Shown: positions 32,709 through 41,910, counted from the stretch's first letter. The stretch is 64,000 nucleotides of DNA from an uncultured Clostridia bacterium (GCA_947644595.1 CANSAE010000002.1:372001-436000), one strand, 5' to 3'. Numbers and translations are program-made. The notes: a model not told the origin generated them from the sequence alone.

Positions 32709-33880
32709 CCATCAATCCTGCGATATTGCGCGGCTTCATTACCCCGCCGCCGTCCAAGTCTCAGGCCCACCGGGCCATGCTTGCCATGATGCTCTCCGGC
32801 GGAGACGGGGAATTGCAAAACCTCTCCCGGTCGCAGGATATTGACGCGACCCAAAGATGTGCTGCTGCGCTCACCGCCAAGGGCGCGCCCTGTGACGGTC
32901 TGCCCATGCTGGACTGCGGAGAATCCGGGTCGACTTTGCGGTTTCTCATCCCTGTGGCCCTCGCTTTGCGGGGCGGCGGGCACTTCACCGGGCAGGGACG
33001 GCTCATGGAGCGGCCCCAAAAACCCTACTTTGACATTTTCGATGAAAAGGGAATTTTTTACGACCTGCAATATGGTGTGCTGACGGTCAGGGGAACACTC
33101 ACCCCGGGCATTTATGCGTTGCCGGGGGACGTGTCCAGCCAGTTTGTCACCGGGTTGCTTTACGCTTTGCCGCTGCTGGCGGGAGATTCGGAGATCGTAC
33201 TCACCTCCCCGCTGGAAAGCCGGGACTATGTGGCCATGACGCTGGATGTGCTCTCCAAGTTCGGCGTGCAGGTGGAAAACGAGAATTATGAACGCTTCCG
33301 GGTGCCGGGGAATCAGAAATTCCGGGCTGTGGACATGGCCATTGAGGCCGACTGGTCCCAGGCGGGCTTCTGGTACGCGGCGGCGTTTTTGGACAATGCC
33401 GTGGAGATCACGGGCATGGCCCCGGCTTCCTCCCAGGGCGACCGGGTGGTGGCGGAGCTATATTGGAAGCTGGCCAAGCCCGGGGATGTGGACATTGATG
33501 TGTCCGGCTGCCCGGACCTGGTGCCGCCGCTGGCCGTGATGGCCGCGGTGCGAACCGGCACCACCCGCATTGTGAACGCGGCGCGGCTGCGCATCAAGGA
33601 AAGCGACAGGCTTTCCGCTGTCACGCAGGTGCTGCGCGCCATGGGCGCGGATATCGCGGAGCTGCCCGACGGGTTGGTCATTACGGGGCAGACGGGATTG
33701 CGCGGCGGCGTGACCGTGGATAGCTTCAACGACCACCGCATCGCCATGATGGCAGCCATCGCTGCAACCCGGTGCTCCGTGCCGGTGACGATTCAAGGCG
33801 CGGAGTGCGTGCGGAAATCCTATCCCAGGTTCTGGGACGATTACAAGGCCCTCGGCGGGCAATTGGAGGTGCGGGAATGA
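32699..33880 (+). CDS. aroA: 3-phosphoshikimate 1-carboxyvinyltransferase (EPSP synthase)
   Basis: Sixth shikimate enzyme, adding enolpyruvate from PEP to shikimate 3-phosphate. The 393 residues are slightly short for the family (about 420). Visible motifs are PPSKSQAHRAM (PEP/S3P lysine and arginine), GESGSTLRF, RLRIKESDR and FNDHRIAMM. The PEP-site stretch reads CGESGSTLRFL, where many enzymes have GNAGTA or GESGLS; this belongs to the less usual class of EPSP synthases. The ATG at 32699 follows GGAGG and lies within the end of aroB. Confidence 0.94.
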   Translation: MDVTINPAILRGFITPPPSKSQAHRAMLAMMLSGGDGELQNLSRSQDIDATQRCAAALTAKGAPCDGLPMLDCGESGSTLRFLIPVALALRGGGHFTGQGRLMERPQKPYFDIFDEKGIFYDLQYGVLTVRGTLTPGIYALPGDVSSQFVTGLLYALPLLAGDSEIVLTSPLESRDYVAMTLDVLSKFGVQVENENYERFRVPGNQKFRAVDMAIEADWSQAGFWYAAAFLDNAVEITGMAPASSQGDRVVAELYWKLAKPGDVDIDVSGCPDLVPPLAVMAAVRTGTTRIVNAARLRIKESDRLSAVTQVLRAMGADIAELPDGLVITGQTGLRGGVTVDSFNDHRIAMMAAIAATRCSVPVTIQGAECVRKSYPRFWDDYKALGGQLEVRE

Positions 33881-34854
33881 ACTATACCATTTTCGGAGAA
33901 TCTCACGGACCGGCCATCGGTGTGGTGGTCACGGGTCTGCCTTCCGGCGTTGTTCTGGATATGGACGCTATCGCTGGAGAACTGGCCCGGCGGGCCCCGG
34001 GGCAGGACGCCACCTCCACTGCCCGGAAGGAAGCGGATGTGCCGGAAATTTTGTCCGGCGTATTTGAGGGAAAGACCACCGGGACCCCGTTGGCGGCCAT
34101 CATCCGCAATACGGACACCCACAGCAGGGACTATTCTCAATTGAAAGACCTGCCCCGTCCGGGTCATGCGGATTTTTCCGGTTCGGTGCGGTATCAAGGC
34201 TGCAGCGACTACCGGGGCGGCGGGCATTTCTCCGGGCGGCTCACGGCATCTCTGGTGTTTGCCGGGGCAATCGCCAAGCAGATTCTGGCGCAAGAGGGCA
34301 TCACGGTTATATCCCGTATTTCCTTGCTGGAAGGGATACAGGACCCCTCTCCCGAAGAAATCGATGACATCATACTGGCTGCCAAATCGGACGGCGATAG
34401 CGTGGGCGGGTGTGTTGCCTGCACCGTGTCCGGCATTCCCGCCGGGTTTGGTGCTCCGGATCTGGGTGAGAACGCGGAAGGGATGTTTGCCAAGCACTTG
34501 TTTGCCGTGCCGGCAGTGAAGGGCATTGCATTCGGTGCTGGCTTTGGGTTTGCTTCTATGCGGGGGAGTGAGGCCAATGATCCGTTTTACATGGACGGCG
34601 GCACAGTTAAAACCCGCACGAACCACGCCGGGGGCATCAACGGCGGCATTACCAACGGGATGCCTGTGGAATTTGAAGTCGTGATCCGCCCCACGCCATC
34701 CATTTCCAAACAACAGCAGACGGTCAGTCTGTCCCGAAAAACCAGCGAAATACTGACTGTCACCGGGCGGCACGACCCCTGCATTGTGAAACGGGCATTG
34801 CCAGTGATTGAGGCGGCTGCGGCTTTGGCGGTGTGTGAATTATTAAATATGTGA
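33877..34854 (+). CDS. aroC: Chorismate synthase, short form
   Basis: FMN-dependent last common step, EPSP to chorismate. Signatures are IFGESHGPAIG, RRAPGQDATSTARKE, GVFEGKTTGTPLA, the active-site GGGHFSGR and GRHDPCIVKRALPVIEA. At 325 residues it is 30-60 shorter than most chorismate synthases; the loss lies partly in the central region, but all recognised catalytic motifs are present. The ATG overlaps the aroA stop (ATGA). Confidence 0.92.
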   Translation: MNYTIFGESHGPAIGVVVTGLPSGVVLDMDAIAGELARRAPGQDATSTARKEADVPEILSGVFEGKTTGTPLAAIIRNTDTHSRDYSQLKDLPRPGHADFSGSVRYQGCSDYRGGGHFSGRLTASLVFAGAIAKQILAQEGITVISRISLLEGIQDPSPEEIDDIILAAKSDGDSVGGCVACTVSGIPAGFGAPDLGENAEGMFAKHLFAVPAVKGIAFGAGFGFASMRGSEANDPFYMDGGTVKTRTNHAGGINGGITNGMPVEFEVVIRPTPSISKQQQTVSLSRKTSEILTVTGRHDPCIVKRALPVIEAAAALAVCELLNM

Positions 34855-34868
34855 AAGAGGAGAACGGT

Positions 34869-36011
34869 ATGGATATCAACGAATTACGCGGACAAATTGA
34901 TGGTGTAGACCGTCAAATCATTGAGCTGTATACCCAACGGATGAAAATTTCCGAGGATATCGCGGCTTACAAGCAGTCCATCGGCAAGGCGATTTATGAC
35001 CCGGAGCGGGAACGGAAAAAGCTGGTGGAAGTGGCATCTCAGGTCCCGGACGGACTGCGGACCGGGGCGCTGATGCTGTTTTCCACGCTGTTTGAGTTGA
35101 GCAGTACCCACCAGATGCAGATCATGAATAAGACTTCCGACCTGGCCCGGCGTATCACAGATGCGATCGAACATACCGCAAAGCAGTTTCCTCAGTTTCC
35201 CATCGTGGCGTGTCAGGGCGTGGAAGGGGCATATTCCCAAATCGCCTGCGAGAAACTGTTCAACACGCCCAATATCATGTATTTCAATAACTTTGAGGGT
35301 GTGTTCTCTGCCATTGAGAACGGGATGTGTGAGTATGGCATTTTGCCCATTGAAAACAGCACTGCCGGGTCCGTCAACCGCATTTACGATCTGATGGCAC
35401 AGCACAATTGTTATGTGGTACGCTCTGCACGCCTGAAAATCGACCACAGTCTGCTGGCAAAGCCTGGCACGAAGCAGGGCGAGATCAAAGAGATATTCTC
35501 CCACGAGCAGGCCATCAACCAATGTGCGGGCTTCCTGAAAACCATGCCCCATGTGAAGGTAACCGTGGTGGAAAACACTGCCATTGCCGCCAAGATGGTG
35601 GCGGAATCGGACCGTTCTGATGTGGCGGCCCTGTCCAGCCATGCCTGTGCCAGCCTGTACGGGTTGGATTGCCTGGCTGCAAGTGTGCAGGATAAAGGGA
35701 ATAACTTCACCCGGTTTATTTGTATTTCCAAGAATCTGGAAATTTATCCCGGCGCGGACCGCACCAGCATCATGTGCGTAGTGGCCCACCGGCCCGGTTC
35801 CCTGTATAAGGTGATGAGCCGTTTTTTTGCCTTGGGCATCAACCTGCAGAAACTGGAGAGCCGTCCGATTCCGGACCGGGACTTTGAATACATGATGTAT
35901 TTCGATTTTGATACGCCGCTGTATTCTCCGGAATTCGTGCAAGTCATCAGCGAGTTGGAGGATATGTGTGAGGAATTCCGTTATTTCGGAAGTTATTCGG
36001 AGATCGTGTGA
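34869..36011 (+). CDS. pheA: Chorismate mutase / prephenate dehydratase
   Basis: Bifunctional Phe-branch enzyme of 380 residues. The chorismate mutase domain (about 1-85, beginning INELRGQIDGVDRQIIELY) makes prephenate for both TyrA and this protein. A prephenate dehydratase domain (about 112-290) carries CQGVEGAYSQIA, NSTAGSVNRIYD and NNFTRF, and a C-terminal ACT domain (about 300-375) carries LESRP, the Phe-binding motif for feedback inhibition. The ATG at 34869 follows AAAGAGGAGA. Its stop overlaps the start of aroE-aroK. Confidence 0.95.
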   Translation: MDINELRGQIDGVDRQIIELYTQRMKISEDIAAYKQSIGKAIYDPERERKKLVEVASQVPDGLRTGALMLFSTLFELSSTHQMQIMNKTSDLARRITDAIEHTAKQFPQFPIVACQGVEGAYSQIACEKLFNTPNIMYFNNFEGVFSAIENGMCEYGILPIENSTAGSVNRIYDLMAQHNCYVVRSARLKIDHSLLAKPGTKQGEIKEIFSHEQAINQCAGFLKTMPHVKVTVVENTAIAAKMVAESDRSDVAALSSHACASLYGLDCLAASVQDKGNNFTRFICISKNLEIYPGADRTSIMCVVAHRPGSLYKVMSRFFALGINLQKLESRPIPDRDFEYMMYFDFDTPLYSPEFVQVISELEDMCEEFRYFGSYSEIV

Positions 36012-37234
36012 TGGAACGGTACGGACTGTTGGGGGAGCATTTGGGCCACAGCTTTTCTCCCCAGATTCATAAAGCCATCGGCGGGTATGATTACAGCTTG
36101 TTTGAGGTAGAATCGGAACGTCTGGAGGATTTCCTGCGAAACGGAGACTTCAAGGCGATTAACGTGACCATTCCGTATAAAAAGGCGGTTATCCCTTATT
36201 GCGCTGCGCTATCCAGACAGGCGGCCGCCATTGGGAGCGTAAACACTATTGTGCGCCGTGGGGATGGGACGCTGTACGGCGATAATACGGATTATGATGG
36301 ATTCCTTTATACGGTGCGCCAGTCCGGTGTAGAGGTTGCCGGGAAAAAGTGCGTGATTTTTGGGGATGGAGGCGTGGCTCCCACTGTGCGGACGGTGCTC
36401 CATGACATGAACGCCGGAGCGGTCGTCACGGTATCCCGAAAAGGGGAGGAGAACTTTTCCAATCTTTCCCGGCACTATGACGCGCAGATTTTGGTAAATG
36501 CCACACCTGTGGGGATGTATCCCCAAAATGGTGAAACCGTGGCGGAACTGGTTCCTTTTTTCCGGTTGGAGGCGGCGTTTGATTTGGTGTATAACCCCAG
36601 CGTTACGGAATTTCTGCGGCAGGCTGCGGCACATGGCGCTGTGGCAGTGAACGGGCTGGGAATGCTGGTGGCCCAGGCGAAACGGGCATCGGAAATTTTC
36701 CGGGATGTGACCGTTGATGACGCGGTTATAGAGCCCATCCGCCAAAGCATCACCCGGCAGGAGATGAACATTGCCCTCATCGGCATGGCCGGAAGCGGAA
36801 AGACGACCATCGGCACCGCATTGGCGGCAATGACCGGGCGGAGGTTTGTGGATTGCGACGACCTCATCCCTCAGTACGCGGGAAAATCCATTCAGGATAT
36901 TTTTGCCCAAGATGGAGAAGCAGTATTTCGTGAAATTGAGACGGCAGTGCTGCGGGATGTATCCAAGGAAAGCGGAACCGTGATTGCCACCGGCGGTGGA
37001 GTGGTCACCCGGCCGGAAAATCTACCTCTACTGCGGCAAAACAGCGTGACGGTGCTGTTGCGCCGAACTGTTGAGGAACTGCCCAGTGAGGGACGCCCCA
37101 TGTCTCAAAAGCACGGGGTTGCCGCTTTGTATGAGCAGCGCAGGCCGCTGTACGAAGCCTGGGGCGAATATGCCTTTGACTGCGTGGGCGTGGAAGAAAC
37201 GGCCCGTGCCATTAAGGAGGCTTTGCACTTATGA
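36011..37234 (+). CDS. aroE-aroK: Fused shikimate dehydrogenase - shikimate kinase
   Basis: One 407-residue protein carrying two consecutive pathway steps. Residues 1 to about 245 form shikimate dehydrogenase (GEHLGHSFSPQIHK, NVTIPYKK with the catalytic Lys, NTDYDGF, NATPVGMYP). From residue 252 a complete shikimate kinase follows (Walker A GMAGSGKTT, DCDD for substrate and Mg, GGGVV). The joint is a short stretch with no stop. The ATG at 36011 shares bases with the pheA stop. The fusion passes shikimate directly to the kinase and fixes stoichiometry. Confidence 0.93.
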   Translation: MERYGLLGEHLGHSFSPQIHKAIGGYDYSLFEVESERLEDFLRNGDFKAINVTIPYKKAVIPYCAALSRQAAAIGSVNTIVRRGDGTLYGDNTDYDGFLYTVRQSGVEVAGKKCVIFGDGGVAPTVRTVLHDMNAGAVVTVSRKGEENFSNLSRHYDAQILVNATPVGMYPQNGETVAELVPFFRLEAAFDLVYNPSVTEFLRQAAAHGAVAVNGLGMLVAQAKRASEIFRDVTVDDAVIEPIRQSITRQEMNIALIGMAGSGKTTIGTALAAMTGRRFVDCDDLIPQYAGKSIQDIFAQDGEAVFREIETAVLRDVSKESGTVIATGGGVVTRPENLPLLRQNSVTVLLRRTVEELPSEGRPMSQKHGVAALYEQRRPLYEAWGEYAFDCVGVEETARAIKEALHL

Positions 37235-37665
37235 AACTTCTGGTCATCAATGGACCGAATATCAACATGGTGGGTATTCGGGAACCGGCCATCTACGGTA
37301 GCAGGACTTACGGGGAAATGTGTCGTCTGATTGATAAGACTGGAGACCGCCTGGGAGTTGCTGTGGAGCGGTACCAATCAAATGTAGAGGGCGATATCGT
37401 GACCTGTATCCAGCAGGCTTATGGAAACGTGGACGGAATTGTTATCAATCCGGCGGCGTATACGCATACGTCAGTTGCGATTTTGGATGCGCTGAAGGCC
37501 GTGAATATTCCCGCTGTGGAAGTACATATCTCCGATGTGGATGCGAGAGAGCCTTTCCGACAGGTGTCCTACCCGGGAATATACTGTGAAAAGACCATCA
37601 AGGGTCATGGATTCCAGGGATATGTGGAAGCGATGGAATATCTGTACAATAAATATGGGAAATAA
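37231..37665 (+). CDS. aroQ: 3-dehydroquinate dehydratase, type II
   Basis: Third shikimate enzyme, 144 residues, the usual size of the dodecameric type II enzyme. Motifs are VINGPNINMVG, REPAIYG with the catalytic tyrosine, NPAAYTHTS and EVHISD. The start overlaps the preceding stop (ATGA). With this gene the operon holds DAHP synthase, AroB, AroQ, AroE, AroK, AroA, AroC, TyrA and PheA activities, so no shikimate step is missing. Confidence 0.94.
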   Translation: MKLLVINGPNINMVGIREPAIYGSRTYGEMCRLIDKTGDRLGVAVERYQSNVEGDIVTCIQQAYGNVDGIVINPAAYTHTSVAILDALKAVNIPAVEVHISDVDAREPFRQVSYPGIYCEKTIKGHGFQGYVEAMEYLYNKYGK

Positions 37666-37696
37666 AAAGGAAGCGGCCGCTCGCCGCTTCCTTTTT
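37664..37696 (+). terminator. Terminator of the aromatic operon
   Basis: Perfect 13-bp stem AAAAAGGAAGCGG/CCGCTTCCTTTTT with a 7-base loop, overlapping the aroQ stop. Confidence 0.9.
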
Positions 37697-37711
37697 ATGG
37701 AGGCATTTATG

Positions 37712-37744
37712 AAAAACAGGGCACCGTAAGGTACCCTGTTTTTT
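37712..37744 (-). terminator. Terminator of the flavin reductase gene
   Basis: Fourteen-position stem with one mismatch (AAAAACAGGG-ACC/GGT-CCCTGTTTTT) and GTAA loop, just past the minus-strand stop at 37760. Confidence 0.82.
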
Positions 37745-37759
37745 ATGATGCATGTGAAA

Positions 37760-39823
37760 TTAAATCTCGCGGCCCAAAACAGCACCGTCCATAATGGCGG
37801 GGACGCCGTGGCCCAGCTGCTTGGCAGAGCCAATAGCGGTGCAGGGCACGCCCAGCTTCTCGCAGGCGGCGGCGATAGCGGAACCGTCGTTCTGCGCCAT
37901 GCCGGTGGCGTACACGATTACGTCAGCGGGCAGATCAATGGTCTCGTCTTTAACGACTTCCATCTCTTTGGTCTGACGATTGCGGCGCTGGATGAAGGTA
38001 TGTACAGTGGCCTTACCCGGAGCAATCGCTTCGGCAGTGGTGCTGCCCATGGTCTTGATGCCGTGAGGCTCATTGTGGATGGCGGTGTTGCCGGCGTTCC
38101 ACAGACGGAAGCCCTGGGCACGGCCATAGGACGGCACGCCGCCTTTCAGCTTGGGCGCCCAGCCGGGGGTCTGATCGAAGGTGCCGAAGCCGGCCTTCTT
38201 ATCCACGCCGGTAACGGAGGTAACACCGGGCTGTACAGCGGCGAACATGGCAGTCTCCATACCCACGCAGCCGCCGCCGATGACAACGACATTGCCCTTG
38301 AGCTGAACCTTGCCGGACAGAACATCAGTTGCGGAGACAGCGTTTTCAGCGCCGGGGATGGTGCAGGGAGCGTAGTGCGCGCCGATGGCGTTGACCACGT
38401 AGTCGGGCTTCTCAGCGGCAATGACGGCCTCGGTCACGGGGGTGTTCAGCTTGAACTCCACGCCGGCTTCCTTGGCCCAGCGAATCATCTGCTCCACGGC
38501 AGTGGCGAAAGCTTCCTTCATGGGAGCCTTGGAGGCCAGGTTGAAGTTGCCGCCCAGGGTATCAGTGGCTTCGCAGACAACGACTTTGTGGCCGCGCTCA
38601 GCCAGGACACGGGCGCATTCCAGACCGGCAACGCCGGCACCGGCGACCAGTACCTTCTTGGGGGCGGTGGTCTTGATCATGGGCATCTCGCCCTCGCGGC
38701 CGGCAGCGGGGTTCCGCATGCAGGAAACGTGAGGCAGGGTAGCGTCATTATAAGCTTGGTTGCAGCCTTCGTCACAGCCGATGCAGTAACGAATGTCGTT
38801 TACACGGCCTTCCTTGGTCTTTTTGACAATCTCAGGATCGGCGATGTGCGCATGGCCCCAGGCCACGAAGTCAGCGCCTTCCTCGACGGCGTGCAGCGCG
38901 GCATCGGGTGTGCCCATGCGGCCGACAGCAACCACGGGGCAGCCGACTTCCTTTTTGATGCGCAGAGCGCGGTCAAGGTTGAAGCCGCGGGGCTGGAACA
39001 GGTTCGGGCACTCCCACAATCCGATATCGGACTGGAAGTTGCCGCGGGAAACGTCGATGACGTCAACACCCTTCTCGTGGGCGAGCTTCAGGAACTCGAT
39101 CATGTCTTCCAGAGTCAGACCGTCGAACTCCTTGGTCTGGCGGTTGTACAGCTCGTCATCGCCGGCGGAGACACGGATGAACAGGGGCATATCGTCGGGC
39201 ATGTTCTTGCGGACCGCTTCAACAACAGCCAAGGGGAACTTGCGGCAGTTCTCAACAGAGCCGCCCCAACCGTCGTCACGGTGGTTGAAGTGGGGACTCA
39301 GGAACTGATGCAGGATGTAGTTATGTCCGTTGTGGATTTCGATGGCGTCAAAGCCCCAGTCCACAGCGCGCTTGGCAGCTTTGCCGAAACACTCAATGAT
39401 GTAAGGGATCTCCTCGGTTTCCACCTTGGAGCCGGGGATACCGAACAGAGTGTCGGGACCCATTATGCGGTTGATGGAGGAATCATAGTGCGCGTTGGTC
39501 AGAGCCTCAGCGGGGTGATAGATCTGTACGCCGATTTTGCCGCCGGCGTCATGGACAGCCTTGGTCAGACGCTTGAAGCCTTCTTCGTACTCGTCGTCGC
39601 TCATATGCAACGCAAAACTCTGTCCGACGCCGGGGTAGACAGAGCAGCACTCAGTAAACACAAAGCCGCCGTTCTTGGCACGCTCAGTCAGATAATTGAT
39701 GATACGGTCATTGACTTCGCCGTGCTCCTCGGCCATGATGGAGCCCATTGGGGTCATGATCATGCGGCTGGGGAATTCCAGTCCTCTGATCTTAATGGGA
39801 GCAAACAGTTTCTCGTAAGCCAT
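37760..39823 (-). CDS. Old-yellow-enzyme-type NADH:flavin oxidoreductase, 2-enoate-reductase-like
   Basis: Iron-sulfur flavoprotein of 687 residues with the three-part build of 2-enoate reductases and of the bile-acid enzymes BaiCD/BaiH. An N-terminal FMN TIM barrel (about 1-340, with IEIHNGHNYILHQFLSPHFN) is followed by a [4Fe-4S] motif C-x2-C-x3-C-x11-C (CIGCDEGCNQAYN...) and a C-terminal FAD/NAD domain with VLVAGAGVAGLECARVL and VVIGGGCVGMETA. Such enzymes reduce C=C bonds conjugated to a carbonyl in anaerobes. The natural substrate (cinnamates, steroids, other enoates) cannot be read from sequence. Confidence 0.88.
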   Translation of the reverse strand: MAYEKLFAPIKIRGLEFPSRMIMTPMGSIMAEEHGEVNDRIINYLTERAKNGGFVFTECCSVYPGVGQSFALHMSDDEYEEGFKRLTKAVHDAGGKIGVQIYHPAEALTNAHYDSSINRIMGPDTLFGIPGSKVETEEIPYIIECFGKAAKRAVDWGFDAIEIHNGHNYILHQFLSPHFNHRDDGWGGSVENCRKFPLAVVEAVRKNMPDDMPLFIRVSAGDDELYNRQTKEFDGLTLEDMIEFLKLAHEKGVDVIDVSRGNFQSDIGLWECPNLFQPRGFNLDRALRIKKEVGCPVVAVGRMGTPDAALHAVEEGADFVAWGHAHIADPEIVKKTKEGRVNDIRYCIGCDEGCNQAYNDATLPHVSCMRNPAAGREGEMPMIKTTAPKKVLVAGAGVAGLECARVLAERGHKVVVCEATDTLGGNFNLASKAPMKEAFATAVEQMIRWAKEAGVEFKLNTPVTEAVIAAEKPDYVVNAIGAHYAPCTIPGAENAVSATDVLSGKVQLKGNVVVIGGGCVGMETAMFAAVQPGVTSVTGVDKKAGFGTFDQTPGWAPKLKGGVPSYGRAQGFRLWNAGNTAIHNEPHGIKTMGSTTAEAIAPGKATVHTFIQRRNRQTKEMEVVKDETIDLPADVIVYATGMAQNDGSAIAAACEKLGVPCTAIGSAKQLGHGVPAIMDGAVLGREI

Positions 39824-39871
39824 AGGTAATTCTCTCCTTTTATTCTGGCATTCCGCCAGTGTTTTAATGTC

Positions 39872-39880
39872 ATTATATCA
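39872..39880 (-). promoter_or_regulatory. Extended -10 promoter of the flavin reductase gene
   Basis: On the minus strand TGATATAAT, an extended -10 element, 49 bases upstream of the start. A TTGACA lies farther upstream, but 23 bases from the hexamer, too far to pair. A small hairpin CTGGC/GCCAG follows in the leader. Confidence 0.5.
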
Positions 39881-39976
39881 TGTTCAGATTGATAGTGGTA
39901 TGTCAATTTACGGAATTGGAATGAGAATTTCCAAAGGTTTTTTTGTACAATTTTTCTATATGTTTCCGGAATCTGG

Positions 39977-40006
39977 AAAAGAGGATGCCGAGGCACCCTC
40001 TTTTTT
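39977..40006. terminator. Terminator downstream of cysK
   Basis: Stem AAAAGAGGATGCC/GGCACCCTCTTTT (one wobble or mismatch) with a GA loop, and T-rich or A-rich ends in both directions. It follows the cysK stop on the minus strand. Confidence 0.8.
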
Positions 40007-40014
40007 CAAAATCG

Positions 40015-40947
40015 TCATTGAGCGAATAATTCCGTTGATAAATAGCGGTCTCCGGTGTCCGGGAGCAGGGTAACGATCGTTTTTCCTTTGTTTTCCGGGC
40101 GTTTTGCCAACTCCACCGCAGCCCAGAGTGCCGCACCGGAGGAGATTCCTGCCAGTATGCCCTCCAGACAGCCCAACGAGCGGCCCGCGGCAAAAGCATC
40201 CTCGCTTTTCACCGGGATGATTTCATCATAAATGGAGGGGTCCAGCGTCTCGGGAATGAAATTGGCGCCGATGCCCTGAAGCTTGTGACTGCCGGAAATA
40301 CCCTGGCTCAGCAATGGGGAATCTGCCGGTTCCACAGCGATGATCCGGATATTCGGATTTTGCCGTTTGAGGTATCGACCGACGCCGGTGATGGTACCGC
40401 CAGTACCTACACCGGCCACGAAAAGGTCAACCGCTCCATCCGTATCCGCCCAAATTTCCGGACCTGTTGAGGCTTCATGAACGGCGGGATTGGCGGGGTT
40501 CACAAATTGACCGGGGATAAAGCTGTTCGGGCGCTCCTTTGCCAATTCCTCCGCCTTTTCGATGGCGCCGGACATGCCTTTTACGCCTTCTGTCAGGATG
40601 ACTTCCGCGCCGTAAGCCGTCATCAGCTGCCGGCGTTCAACGCTCATGGTATCAGGCATAACGATTATTGTGCGGTATCCTCGCGCAGCAGCCACAGAGG
40701 CAAGACCGATACCAGTATTGCCAGAGGTCGGTTCAATGATGACGCTCCCGGGGTTCAGCAGCCCCCGGGCCTCCGCATCGTCGATCATCGCCTTGGCAAC
40801 GCGGTCTTTCACACTCCCTGCAGGATTGAAATACTCCAATTTTGCCAGAATGCGGGCATTTAACGCGTATTTTTTTTCAATATGGGTTAACTCCAGCAAG
40901 GGAGTTCCTCCAATGAGCTGGTCTGCGGATGTATAGATATTCGACAT
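40015..40947 (-). CDS. cysK: Cysteine synthase (O-acetylserine sulfhydrylase)
   Basis: PLP enzyme of 310 residues forming cysteine from O-acetylserine and sulfide. The PLP lysine lies in [24 protein letters not shown] binds substrate, [12 protein letters not shown] binds the cofactor phosphate, and [11 protein letters not shown] is near the end, all as in CysK. Of two adjacent ATGs, 40947 is better spaced (8 bases) from AGGCAGG than 40953. The gene stands alone between two terminators. Confidence 0.94.
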   Translation of the reverse strand: MSNIYTSADQLIGGTPLLELTHIEKKYALNARILAKLEYFNPAGSVKDRVAKAMIDDAEARGLLNPGSVIIEPTSGNTGIGLASVAAARGYRTIIVMPDTMSVERRQLMTAYGAEVILTEGVKGMSGAIEKAEELAKERPNSFIPGQFVNPANPAVHEASTGPEIWADTDGAVDLFVAGVGTGGTITGVGRYLKRQNPNIRIIAVEPADSPLLSQGISGSHKLQGIGANFIPETLDPSIYDEIIPVKSEDAFAAGRSLGCLEGILAGISSGAALWAAVELAKRPENKGKTIVTLLPDTGDRYLSTELFAQ

Positions 40948-41025
40948 ATTCATTACCTGCCTTTATAGAGTCAACAAGGAAAGAATAGCACGGTTCTGGC
41001 GAACTGGCAAGGGATAAAAGGCATC

Positions 41026-41055
41026 AAAAAGCCCCCGGATTTCCGGGAGCCTTTT
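41026..41055 (-). terminator. Terminator of the SDR dehydrogenase gene
   Basis: GC-rich stem (AAAAGGCTCCCGGA/TCCGGGGGCTTTTT read on the minus strand), just after the stop at 41061. Confidence 0.8.
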
Positions 41056-41060
41056 GGGTT

Positions 41061-41822
41061 TTACAGCCAGCCGCCTGAGACGTTCATCACATGGCTGGTA
41101 ACATATTTTGACTCATCAGAGGCCAGGTACAGGGCCATATAGGCAATGTCGATGGGGTCGCCCAGACGCTTGATCATGCAGTTGGTGGTGTAGCGGGCCT
41201 GGGTCTCGGGGGTCAGATGCTGGGCCACTGCCTCGGTAGCGATGATGCCGGGGTTCAGCACGTTGACGCGGACATTGGCGTGGGCAACCTGACGGGCCAT
41301 CTGCTTGGTCAGATGGTTGATGCCCTGCTTGGCAACGCCGTAACCCACCTGGGTCTTGTCGGGGCAGACAGCGGCCACCGAGCCGATGTTGATGATGGAG
41401 CCGGACTGCTGGGGGATCATGGCTTTGTTCAGGGCTTCCTGGCAGGCGTTGAACACGGTGGACAGGTCGCAGAGGATGGTCTTTTCAAACTCGTCCCAGG
41501 TGCAGCGCATGATGTCCAGGTCCTTGCGGGGGTTGGACTCGCCGAAGTTGTTGACCAGAACGTCCAGACGGCCTTCCTCCGCCAAGCACTCATTGATCAT
41601 GCTTCTGTGGGTCTCGGGCTTGTGGGCCTCGAAATACACCAGCTTTGCTTTGCCGGGGCCCTTGGCGTTGGCGGCGTCCACCGCGGCCTTGCCGGTCTCC
41701 AGATTACGAACGGCATACCAAACAGTGGCGCCTTCCGATACGAACAGGTCTGCGATGGCACGGCCGATGCCGCGGGTGCAGGCGGTGACGAGGCAGATTT
41801 TTCCTTCCAAACGATTACCCAT
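41061..41822 (-). CDS. Short-chain dehydrogenase, 7-alpha-hydroxysteroid-dehydrogenase-like
   Basis: Classical SDR, 253 residues. The cofactor motif is VTACTRGIGRA, followed by NNFGESNP in place of NNAG, the catalytic serine region GSIINIGS, YGVAKQG (Tyr-x3-Lys) and LNPGIIATEA. Several features recall clostridial 7-alpha-HSDHs as I remember them: the TRGIGRA loop, KLVYFEA (KFVYFNA in C. absonum), and EGRLDVLVNNFG. That likeness is from memory, so steroid activity is a suggestion only. AAAAGGAG precedes the ATG. Single-gene unit with its own strong promoter and terminator. Confidence 0.85.
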   Translation of the reverse strand: MGNRLEGKICLVTACTRGIGRAIADLFVSEGATVWYAVRNLETGKAAVDAANAKGPGKAKLVYFEAHKPETHRSMINECLAEEGRLDVLVNNFGESNPRKDLDIMRCTWDEFEKTILCDLSTVFNACQEALNKAMIPQQSGSIINIGSVAAVCPDKTQVGYGVAKQGINHLTKQMARQVAHANVRVNVLNPGIIATEAVAQHLTPETQARYTTNCMIKRLGDPIDIAYMALYLASDESKYVTSHVMNVSGGWL

Positions 41823-41881
41823 AATAAAACTCCTTTTAATACTTCCATTGAAACAAACGTTCCCACAGAATTGTTAGACAT

Positions 41882-41910
41882 ATTTTAATGGAGTTGGAAG
41901 AATTTGTCAA
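41882..41910 (-). promoter_or_regulatory. Promoter of the SDR gene
   Basis: Minus strand: TTGACA (41910-41905), 17-base spacer, TAAAAT (41887-41882). Near-consensus. Confidence 0.8.

Noticed and set aside
37745..39829. 694-codon open frame on the plus strand opposite the flavin reductase gene
   Set aside because: A shadow caused by biased codon use of the real gene; no ribosome binding site and no domain, and a terminator overlaps its start.
40948..41025. T-box or S-box leader ahead of cysK
   Set aside because: The gap is too short and lacks the T-box sequence and S-box core elements.
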